This document shows positions 1 to 6,165 of a stretch of DNA of 20,055 nucleotides, piece by piece; within the stretch, counting starts at the first letter, position 1, and each line of letters starts with the position of its first letter. Below the pieces are notes generated by a model. It was given only the letters and a program-made list of their open reading frames with translations. It searched no databases and was not told where the DNA came from. Origin of the DNA: an uncultured Ruminococcus sp. Its GTDB lineage: Bacteria; Bacillota; Clostridia; Oscillospirales; CAG-272. The position numbers and the translations under genes are program-made. Location of the stretch: assembly GCA_902783755.1 (NCBI GenBank), contig CACZSC010000158.1:1-20055 (forward strand), in the 5' to 3' direction.

Positions 1-2
1 GG

Positions 3-2972
3 TATCACTGGTATGAATGCGATGCAGACGGCAACAGCCGTACGGAGATACAGAACTGCACCGGCGCGGATACGGCAACACTTACAGTAAATGACAGCTT
101 CGGATCGGAGGCAAAATTCTACGTATGTGAGGTCATCCGAGAATATGCTGACGGAAGCTTCTCGGACGGTCTTTACTTCAGCGAGCCCTGCGGCATTTTC
201 TTCGGAAACGTCGTGGTCCTCAGGACAAGAGATCTGACGATAACATACGGTGACACTGACCCGTTCAATACGTACATGCCAATCTCTACGGACGATCTGT
301 ACGATCTGGAAGGTGAAGGAGCAGACCGTGTGAACGGATGCTTCCTGAGCACATCCCTTGGAGGACTGTCATTCAGAAGGGAACCCGGGACAGACGCCGG
401 GACTTATGCCATAACCCCGGTGATGAACAGCAACTACTGGAAAGATGAGAATTATGACGCATACAGCACAGGTGAGACATACTTCGTGATCACGGTACCG
501 GGCACGTTTACGATACTTCCGGCAGATGTGACGGTGCAGGCTGACACAAAGACAAAGTACGTCGGCCAGGAGGATCCCGAATTCACCGTAAGCATCACGG
601 GTGTGCAGAACTACGAGGAACCTGAGGATGTCATAACCTATCAGGCTCCGGTCCGTGATTCTGGCGAGACTGTGGGAGACTATACCATAACGGTGACGGG
701 CGATGCGGTGCAGGGAAATTATAACGTCACATTCGTGAACGGCACCCTTACGATCGCCGAGCCTCACAGCCACAATGGTGTCATCTTTGAGCCCTGGCCC
801 TACAGCGACAGACTCCCTGAAGAAGGGAACTGGTACCTCACCCGCGACGTGACACTCAGCGGATACTGGTATGTGTGGCATGACATAAAACTGTGCCTGA
901 ACGGTCACAGCATCACCGGAGAAGCAGGCGGCAGTATCAATAGTATCATTGAGGTCTCCAGTCCCGGAGTCCTGAGCATCTACGATGAAATAGGAACAGG
1001 TTATATAACAGGTATCAATCAGAACCGTCAGATATTCTCGATCGTATCGCTGAACGAAGGTTCGATCCTGAACCTTTACGGCGGAAACATCAGGGGCCGC
1101 AGCGGATCAGATGCGCCTAGGGATGCCATCATATACATCATGGGAGATACCGACAATCACGCTGTATTCAACATGTACGGTGGCTCCGTAAGCGGCGCGG
1201 AAGGGAACTACAGCTGCGGGGTAAGAGTTGGCAAGATTGACATCGGTTCCGCGAGTATCTATGAATATGGAGAGTTCAACATGTACGGCGGAACGGTGGA
1301 GAACAACCACATCGCCTGGGATGTCTATTGCTACGGAGGGGGAGTATATGTAGACGAAGGAAGCACTTTCGTCATGCGCGGCGGTATAATAAGGAACAAC
1401 AGTGTATACTTCAGTAACGGAAGCGACATGGAAAGTGAAGCTGCCGGCGGCGGTGTCTTCAATTTCGGAAGATTCGACATGTACGGCGGAAGAATAGAAT
1501 ACAACTCCGCTTCGTCTGCCAACGGACTGGCCTTTGGCGGCGGCATCTTCAACAACGGTACCATGACCGTTTATGGAGGCAGTTTCACCGGCAACGCAGG
1601 AGGGGACATCGGTGTCTACGATGAATCTGGATACGCGCTCAACATAGCCGGTCTTCCCGAGGGAAAATGCAGCATAGTTATAAATGGCTGGGATAGCGCT
1701 GCTAATGAGTATGTATACAGCGGAGGCATCTTTACAAGCGGCCTGTCCGGGTTCAGCAATGAGGAAAACCCGTTCTACAGCTACCGCGGCGATTATGAAG
1801 TGACGCTGACGGATTCGGGTGAGGCTCAGCTTGTTCCCAGCAATAACGTAAGCTACCTGATCGTATTCCAGATCGACGGCAGCACGGTAGCGCAGATCTA
1901 TACGTCTGATGGAGTTACGCCGGTATATGTGGGTGCCCAGCCGGTCAAGGCTGAGACCGAAGATAAGTTCTATCTGTTCGAAGGATGGTCACCGGAACTG
2001 GCACCTGCTTCTGCTGATGCGGTATATACAGCTGTCTTCAGAGAGTTTGAAAAACCGGACTTCCTGACGCAGTCCTTAGGACTTTCAGGACAGATTGCAG
2101 TAAACTTTTATACAGACCTAAGTCCCCTGAACTCCGATCAGAGAAATGACAGCTACATCGAGTTCAGCATAACCGGAAAGAACGGAAGTACGAAGAGGGT
2201 AGAGTTCGATCCGGACAAGACAGATCAGCCCAATCATTATCCCTTCTCATTCGGAGTGAATTCGGTACAGATGGCAGATACGATCACGGCCGTACTCCAT
2301 TATAAAGACGAGAACGGTACTGAACGTACTGAAACGAAGACATATTCGGTTGAGCAGTATCTCAATAACTTTAATAACGGATCTGGTTATGCAACTGAAC
2401 TCATCCAGCTAACAAAGGCCATCAGCGATTATGGTTATTACGCGCAGAAATACCTTTCAAAGTATGCTGTGACTCCGTGGACATACGGCGTTGATCACAA
2501 ACAGATGACTACAGTTTATACAGATGACTATGATGCGATATATCCGAATCTCAAGAATGACCTCAGTGCCTATGCCATAACGCGTGATCTCAACGGTGAC
2601 ATAAGCAAAGTCAGCTATTCGCTCACCCTCGACAGTGATACTGCCATAAACCTGTTCATCACGACCGCGGACGGATACAGCGGAACGGTGACAGCAAAGC
2701 TCGGTAACAAACCTCTTGACGTCATCCAGAGTGGAGGACGGTACAAGGTAGTGATCGAAGGCATACCTTCCAACCGACTGGGAGAGATGCAGGAGGTCAC
2801 CATAACGACTTCCGGCGGCGATTCGACTGTGAGAGTATCTGTTCTGTCATATGCGTATGCTGCATTCGACGACAGCTCTGAGGCCAGGATGGCCATGAGC
2901 GCAATTTATGACTATTATATGAAGTCATTGGCGTACATCGCATATGTCGAATCACTGAATCAGAATCACTGA
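3..2972 (+). CDS. Large surface protein with Ig-like, MBG and beta-helix regions (5' partial)
   Basis: The reading frame is open from the window edge, so the true start lies upstream; the GTG at 213 is only an internal codon. The first residues (HWYECDADGN, then a VCEV) look like a bacterial Ig-like domain with its Trp/Cys core. Residues about 75-250, counted from the edge, hold one or two MBG-type domains (YVGQEDPEF, GDYTITVTGD, GTLTI). Residues about 350-530 form a right-handed beta-helix-like stretch with six turns of the pattern [NDT]xYGGxI or its variants (NLYGGNI, NMYGGSV, NMYGGTV, VMRGGII, DMYGGRI, TVYGGSF). A FEGWSPEL segment near residue 660 resembles an InlB-type repeat. The last 300 residues are a beta-rich region of a kind seen at the C-termini of clostridial surface proteins. 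I see no LPXTG signal, C-terminal membrane segment or dockerin. It is probably an exported adhesin or glycan-binding protein; ligand unknown. Confidence 0.85.
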   Translation, partial: YHWYECDADGNSRTEIQNCTGADTATLTVNDSFGSEAKFYVCEVIREYADGSFSDGLYFSEPCGIFFGNVVVLRTRDLTITYGDTDPFNTYMPISTDDLYDLEGEGADRVNGCFLSTSLGGLSFRREPGTDAGTYAITPVMNSNYWKDENYDAYSTGETYFVITVPGTFTILPADVTVQADTKTKYVGQEDPEFTVSITGVQNYEEPEDVITYQAPVRDSGETVGDYTITVTGDAVQGNYNVTFVNGTLTIAEPHSHNGVIFEPWPYSDRLPEEGNWYLTRDVTLSGYWYVWHDIKLCLNGHSITGEAGGSINSIIEVSSPGVLSIYDEIGTGYITGINQNRQIFSIVSLNEGSILNLYGGNIRGRSGSDAPRDAIIYIMGDTDNHAVFNMYGGSVSGAEGNYSCGVRVGKIDIGSASIYEYGEFNMYGGTVENNHIAWDVYCYGGGVYVDEGSTFVMRGGIIRNNSVYFSNGSDMESEAAGGGVFNFGRFDMYGGRIEYNSASSANGLAFGGGIFNNGTMTVYGGSFTGNAGGDIGVYDESGYALNIAGLPEGKCSIVINGWDSAANEYVYSGGIFTSGLSGFSNEENPFYSYRGDYEVTLTDSGEAQLVPSNNVSYLIVFQIDGSTVAQIYTSDGVTPVYVGAQPVKAETEDKFYLFEGWSPELAPASADAVYTAVFREFEKPDFLTQSLGLSGQIAVNFYTDLSPLNSDQRNDSYIEFSITGKNGSTKRVEFDPDKTDQPNHYPFSFGVNSVQMADTITAVLHYKDENGTERTETKTYSVEQYLNNFNNGSGYATELIQLTKAISDYGYYAQKYLSKYAVTPWTYGVDHKQMTTVYTDDYDAIYPNLKNDLSAYAITRDLNGDISKVSYSLTLDSDTAINLFITTADGYSGTVTAKLGNKPLDVIQSGGRYKVVIEGIPSNRLGEMQEVTITTSGGDSTVRVSVLSYAYAAFDDSSEARMAMSAIYDYYMKSLAYIAYVESLNQNH

Positions 2973-2989
2973 AAGCGGGAGGTGCCGTT

Positions 2990-3103
2990 ATGAGGGAATA
3001 CATGAACCTGGAAATGGAAGTCATCTTTATTGAAAACGCTGACGTTATAACATACAGCGACGGACAAGATGCAAACGGTGACTATACCACTACGGAGAAG
3101 TAA
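2990..3103 (+). CDS. 37-residue peptide of unknown function
   Basis: A short open frame starts at an ATG preceded by GGGAGG at a suitable distance, 17 bases after the surface-protein stop, and ends with TAA just before a terminator hairpin. The product has an N-terminal part with a Met-Glu-Val-Ile-Phe-Ile core, then DVITYSDG, and a polar Asp/Asn/Thr-rich tail. It has no signal peptide or membrane segment. Its layout resembles many unannotated short clostridial proteins of the form KxYxxPxxEVIxxxxxDVIxxS; that comparison is from memory and untested. Co-transcription with the surface protein is likely. Function is unknown. The good ribosome site and the position before a terminator support a real gene, but its size leaves doubt. 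Confidence 0.6.
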   Translation: MREYMNLEMEVIFIENADVITYSDGQDANGDYTTTEK

Positions 3104-3130
3104 TCGGCAGATACGTATCCAACAGAGAAC

Positions 3131-3165
3131 GCCCTCGGGAAGTTCAAGGATCCCGGGGGCATATC
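3131..3165 (+). terminator. Rho-independent terminator after the surface-protein unit
   Basis: Ten-base arms at 3131-3140 (GCCCTCGGGA) and 3151-3160 (TCCCGGGGGC) pair fully with one G-U, around a 10-base loop. The following tract is only moderately T-rich (ATATCTTTGC), so termination may be incomplete. Confidence 0.65.
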
Positions 3166-3228
3166 TTTGCTGTCAGATGAAAAGAAGATTTTTACGTTTT
3201 CACTGAACTCAACTTTTTGTCTGCATTT

Positions 3229-3260
3229 TGCTTTAATTTTTAGGTTTTTAAGAGTATAAT
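3229..3260 (+). promoter_or_regulatory. Candidate promoter for the XRE-rarA unit
   Basis: A perfect TATAAT at 3255-3260 lies in an AT-rich stretch 25 bases before the regulator start. The -35 is weak: TTTAAT (3233-3238, spacing 16) or TTGCTT (3229-3234, spacing 20). The segment 3166-3285 otherwise shows only AT-rich sequence. Confidence 0.5.
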
Positions 3261-3285
3261 AAGTAAAGCTAGGAGGCATTTTGTA

Positions 3286-3587
3286 ATGATTTCATATTCA
3301 AATCTGTTACAAATGCTGGATGAGAAGGGGATTAACAGAACTGTACTCGGAAATGAACTGGAATATCTTCACGCACGATAGCTAAGATAGGACGGGGCGA
3401 GAAGATAGCCGATCATGTGCTGTCAAAGATAGCTGCATATCTCGGCTGCAAAGCTGAAGAACTGTACAGTACCTTCAGAGGCCTCTCCGAATGGGAACAT
3501 GAGAAGAGCTGTCTGATCGACATGTGTCTCGACGGACAGGACGCATTCAGGAAAATGATGTCCGGATCCGGCCTGAGTGACAGATGA
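3286..3587 (+). pseudogene. XRE/HTH_3-type DNA-binding regulator, frameshifted
   Basis: An ATG at 3286 with AGGAGG nine bases upstream opens a frame beginning MISYSNLLQMLDEKGINR, but it stops at a TAG after about 31 codons. Adding one G at 3360/3361 (CTGGAAT to CTGGGAAT) restores a 100-residue protein. The restored part continues GISSRTIAKIGRGEKIADH and KIAAYLGCKAEEL, which is the classic helix-turn-helix and fifth helix of the XRE/Cro family (HTH_26-like). The C-terminal 30 residues contain two Cys and carry no known motif. The restored frame ends in TGA at 3585-3587, close to rarA. The lesion lies in a short G run, so it may be a real inactivating mutation or a sequencing or assembly error. 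Role if intact: a small transcription regulator, target unknown. Confidence 0.8.
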
Positions 3588-3607
3588 CAGAAGAAAGAGG
3601 GATAGAT

Positions 3608-4837
3608 ATGTACATTAATGCACCTTTGGCTGACAGAGTAAGGCCCAGAAGCCTGGACGAGGTCGTGGGACAGCCACATCTGGTAGGTGATAAGGGGATC
3701 CTGCGCAGGATACTGAACAGCGGAAATCTTCCGTCGATGATCTTTTTTGGGCCTCCTGGATGCGGAAAGTCCACCATAGCTTCCATAATCGCCGAGAAGA
3801 CCGAGATGACCCTTCACAAGCTGAATGCCACAAATGCTTCGCTTGCGGATATCAAGGCAGTTGTAAGCGATACCAAGGGAATACTGGGAACGAATGGCGT
3901 CCTCCTTTATCTCGATGAGATCCAGTATTTCAACAAGAAACAGCAGCAGTCGCTTCTTGAATTCATAGAGGATGGAAGGATAACGCTAATCGCGTCCACC
4001 ACAGAGAATCCTTACTATTACATCTACGACGCTCTGCTGTCACGGTGCATGGTGTTCGAATTCAAACATGTACCTGCACCTGAGATACAGAGAAGGCTGT
4101 CTGATGTACTGAAGAGCACCTATCCTGATATCTCGGCTTCAGACAAAGCTCTGAGACTCTTTTCCGAAGCTGCCTGTGGCGACGTCAGAAGAGGCCTTAA
4201 CATGCTGGAAGCCGCAGTGAACAACGCGGACGACAACACGATAAGCGAGGAACTGGCCGAGGCTATAATCCCGGATAACGCCATGAGCAATTTCGACAGG
4301 GACGGGGACGTACATTTCGATCTCATGTCCTGTCTCCAGAAGTCGATCAGAGGTTCTGATCCGGATGCGGCCGTTTTCTATCTGGCGAGACTCCTTGAGG
4401 GCGGAGATATAATATCACCGTGCAGACGTCTCATGGTCATTGCATCTGAAGATATCGGGCCTGCGTACCCGATGGCACCAGTGATAGTCAAAGCCTGCGT
4501 CGACTGCGCGAAGGAGCTGGGGATGCCTGAGGCAAGGATACCTCTTGCGAATGCTGCGATCATACTTGCGACAGCACCGAAATCCAATTCAGCGATATGC
4601 GCTTACGACATGGCGGCGGAGGACATCCATTCAGGCCTCGGCACAGATATCCCGTCATACCTGAAGGCACCGCTTTTCAAGGGATACAAGTATCCCCATG
4701 ACTATCCGGGACACTGGGTAAAGCAGCAGTATCTGCCGGATTCCGTGAAGGACAGACAGTATTATGTGCCCGGCGAGAACAAGTTCGAAAAAAGTTCGAA
4801 AGAATACCTCGATTCGATAAAAAAATCTGAAAAATAG
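3608..4837 (+). CDS. rarA: Replication-associated recombination protein RarA (MgsA), AAA+ ATPase
   Basis: RarA is a cytoplasmic, tetrameric AAA+ ATPase related to clamp loaders (WRNIP1/Mgs1 in eukaryotes) that acts at stalled replication forks. The N-terminus has the family opening PLADRVRPRSLDEVVGQ. Walker A is GPPGCGKST (about residues 48-56), Walker B is LLYLDEI (about 99-105), and the sensor-1 region is STTENPYYY followed by LLSRC. The C-terminal half has the RarA tetramerisation signatures (SIRGSDPDAAVFYLARLLEGG, shown within the 20-residue limit as SIRGSDPDAA and YLARLLEGG; ASEDIG; GYKYPHDYPG). At 409 residues it is close to the usual length. An earlier in-frame ATG at 3584 overlaps the upstream TGA, but it lacks a ribosome site; the ATG at 3608 has AGAGGG six bases upstream and gives the usual N-terminus. 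It is probably co-transcribed with the XRE gene. Confidence 0.95.
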   Translation: MYINAPLADRVRPRSLDEVVGQPHLVGDKGILRRILNSGNLPSMIFFGPPGCGKSTIASIIAEKTEMTLHKLNATNASLADIKAVVSDTKGILGTNGVLLYLDEIQYFNKKQQQSLLEFIEDGRITLIASTTENPYYYIYDALLSRCMVFEFKHVPAPEIQRRLSDVLKSTYPDISASDKALRLFSEAACGDVRRGLNMLEAAVNNADDNTISEELAEAIIPDNAMSNFDRDGDVHFDLMSCLQKSIRGSDPDAAVFYLARLLEGGDIISPCRRLMVIASEDIGPAYPMAPVIVKACVDCAKELGMPEARIPLANAAIILATAPKSNSAICAYDMAAEDIHSGLGTDIPSYLKAPLFKGYKYPHDYPGHWVKQQYLPDSVKDRQYYVPGENKFEKSSKEYLDSIKKSEK

Positions 4838-4839
4838 TA

Positions 4840-4868
4840 TTGACAAGCGTAGAAGCTTGTTGTATAAT
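4840..4868 (+). promoter_or_regulatory. Consensus sigma-A promoter for rplJL
   Basis: TTGACA (4840-4845), a spacer of exactly 17 bases, and TATAAT (4863-4868). Both hexamers are perfect, as expected for a ribosomal-protein gene. The -35 begins three bases after the rarA stop. Confidence 0.93.
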
Positions 4869-4874
4869 ACCCGC

Positions 4875-4995
4875 GTTGTTGAACCAAAGACAGCAGGTTA
4901 CAGTAAAAGCCACAAGCTTTCCTGCCGAGGAGAGACTTTATATAATACTGGTTATTATGGTCTTTTCTCGCGCTGAGCTTGAAAAGACCTTTTTC
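4875..4995 (+). ncRNA. L10 leader (autoregulatory 5' UTR of rplJL)
   Basis: The leader lies between the promoter and rplJ. GCAGG (4893-4897) pairs with CCTGC (4921-4925). Inside, AAAGC (4906-4910) pairs with GCTTT (4916-4920), leaving an 8-base bulge on the 5' side. This is the asymmetric helix-bulge-helix form, with CCGAGG following, that is typical of the L10 leader bound by the L10(L12)4 complex. Downstream, GAGGAGAGAC (4927-4936) can pair with GTCTTTTCTC (4960-4969) with two G-U pairs. That excludes the terminator helix at 4959-4989 and so would act as an antiterminator. In B. subtilis, L10(L12)4 autoregulates this operon by transcription attenuation; the same logic is inferred here. Confidence 0.85.
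4959..4994 (+). terminator. Leader attenuator terminator upstream of rplJ
   Basis: GGTCTTTTC (4959-4967) pairs perfectly with GAAAAGACC (4981-4989), followed by five T (4990-4994). It lies 37 bases before rplJ, inside the leader, so it is a regulated attenuator rather than an end-of-gene terminator. Confidence 0.85.
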
Positions 4996-5031
4996 ATGTA
5001 ACTGCACAGATTCTAACAAGGAGGATAAAAC

Positions 5032-5679
5032 ATGCCCAGCGAGAAAGTATTGGAGCAGAAGAAAGCTCTTGTCGGAAATCTTGCAGAGAAGATGGGACGC
5101 GCCGCAGCAGGCGTTCTCGTCAAGTATGAAGGTATCAAAGTTGATGACGATACAAAACTCCGCGCAGCTATGAGAGCAGCAGGTGTTGACTACACGGTTA
5201 TCAAGAATACCCTTATCGGCAAGGCTTGCGAACAGGCCGGCTTCGAAGGTCTCAAGTCTGAGCTCAATGGAATGAACGCCATTGCGATCAGCTACGATGA
5301 TCCGATAGCTCCCGCAAAGATCCTGAAGGAATACGCTGAGAAGATCGAGACATTCGAGATCCGCGGCGGTTTCCTTGAAGGAAAAGTCATTGACACAGCA
5401 GTCGTAAACGAACTCGCAACGATTCCTCCGAAGGAAATCCTTATCGGAAAGCTCCTCGGAAGCATCCAGAGCCCGCTTTACAAGCTTGCATATGTTCTTC
5501 AGGCTATCGCAGAGAAAGGCGAGACCGAAACACCTGCAGCTGAAACTGCAAAAGAAGAACCCGCAGCAGAGGCTGCACCGGCAGCTGAAGAAGCTCCCGC
5601 AGCAGAGGCTGCACCGGCAGCTGAAGAAGCTCCTGCCGAAGAACCCGCACCCGCAGCCGAAGAAGCTGCAGCTGAATAA
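5032..5679 (+). CDS. rplJ: 50S ribosomal protein L10 with a long Ala/Glu/Pro C-terminal tail
   Basis: L10 (uL10) anchors the L7/L12 stalk on the large ribosomal subunit. The N-terminal domain is standard: LAEKMGRAAAGVLVKYEGIK, YTVIKNTLIGKA, and a GGFLEGKVID stretch, with IPPKEILIGKLLGSIQSPL before the L12-binding helix. The start has AAGGAGG about eight bases upstream. The family is usually 165-180 residues; this one is 215 because residues about 165-215 are a tail of Ala, Glu and Pro (PAAE, EEAPAAEAAP), part of which is an exact 36-base duplication. It is regulated by the leader attenuator and followed by rplL 40 bases later. Confidence 0.97.
   Translation: MPSEKVLEQKKALVGNLAEKMGRAAAGVLVKYEGIKVDDDTKLRAAMRAAGVDYTVIKNTLIGKACEQAGFEGLKSELNGMNAIAISYDDPIAPAKILKEYAEKIETFEIRGGFLEGKVIDTAVVNELATIPPKEILIGKLLGSIQSPLYKLAYVLQAIAEKGETETPAAETAKEEPAAEAAPAAEEAPAAEAAPAAEEAPAEEPAPAAEEAAAE
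5560..5631 (+). repeat. Exact 36-base tandem duplication in the rplJ tail
   Basis: Two identical, contiguous 36-base units (5560-5595 and 5596-5631) each encode PAAEAAPAAEEA. A third, diverged unit follows (5632-5667). The period is 12 codons, so copy-number changes keep the frame. Confidence 0.92.
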
Positions 5680-5719
5680 ATCAGCTTAATACAAATTATA
5701 TTTAACGGAGGAAATTACA

Positions 5720-6097
5720 ATGGCTACAGAAAAGTCACTTCAGATTCTTGAATCTATTAAATCTCTTTCTATCCTCGAGCTCAACGACCTGGTAAAGGCC
5801 ATCGAAGAGGAATTCGGCGTATCCGCAGCAGCTCCCGTAGCAGTAGCTGGCCCCGCTGGCGCAGCAGCTCCCGCAGCAGAAGAAAAGACTGAGTTTGATG
5901 TCGTTCTCAAGTCCTTCGGCGCTAAGAAACTCGACGTTATCAAGGTTATCCGCGAGATCACCGGCCTCGGCCTCAAGGAAGCTAAGGATCTTGTTGAAGC
6001 TGCCCCCAAGACAGTTAAAGAAGGACTGTCCAAGGAAGACGCTGAAGCTCTCAAAGAGAAGATCGCTGCAACAGGCGCAGAAGTTGAGATTAAGTAA
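5720..6097 (+). CDS. rplL: 50S ribosomal protein L7/L12
   Basis: L7/L12 (bL12) forms the mobile stalk that recruits translation GTPases. The 125-residue length is normal. The N-terminal dimerisation region contains ILELNDLVKAIEEEFGV, followed by an Ala/Pro/Gly-rich hinge (residues about 35-53). The C-terminal domain has the conserved TEFDVVL, KKLDVIKVIREITGLGLKEA and LVEAAPK signatures and ends GAEVEIK. The start has CGGAGG eight bases upstream. Alternative codon use is low, as in highly expressed genes. It is the last gene of the unit: a strong terminator follows directly and no rpoB is present. Confidence 0.98.
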   Translation: MATEKSLQILESIKSLSILELNDLVKAIEEEFGVSAAAPVAVAGPAGAAAPAAEEKTEFDVVLKSFGAKKLDVIKVIREITGLGLKEAKDLVEAAPKTVKEGLSKEDAEALKEKIAATGAEVEIK

Positions 6098-6131
6098 TCT
6101 GAACAAGGTTTTTGATTCAACAAAATCGTAT

Positions 6132-6165
6132 AATGAAAAAAGCCGCTTTTGCGGCTTTTTTCATT
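6132..6165. terminator. Bidirectional terminator between rplL and the AraC-GH39 gene
   Basis: A perfect 15-base inverted repeat (6132-6146 and 6151-6165) around a TTTT loop. It has a GCCGC/GCGGC core with A runs on the 5' side and T runs on the 3' side, so it can work on both strands. The stop codon of the minus-strand gene (TAA at 6166-6164) lies in its edge. Confidence 0.93.

Noticed and set aside
213..215. GTG as the start of the surface protein
   Set aside because: No ribosome site is seen and the frame stays open to the window edge with Ig-like sequence, so the gene begins upstream.
369..908. Long minus-strand open frames inside the surface protein gene
   Set aside because: They lie within a clear plus-strand frame, show no family motif or ribosome site, and have the composition of a shadow frame.
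3355..3365. Programmed ribosomal frameshift in the XRE gene
   Set aside because: There is no slippery heptamer or internal ribosome-like stimulator at the site; a one-base loss in a G run is simpler.
5560..5631. The 36-base repeats as a CRISPR array
   Set aside because: They are contiguous with no spacers and code for an in-frame protein tail.
5735..6123. Two minus-strand open frames opposite rplL
   Set aside because: rplL is fully conserved on the plus strand; the opposite frames are mirror translations of its skewed codons.
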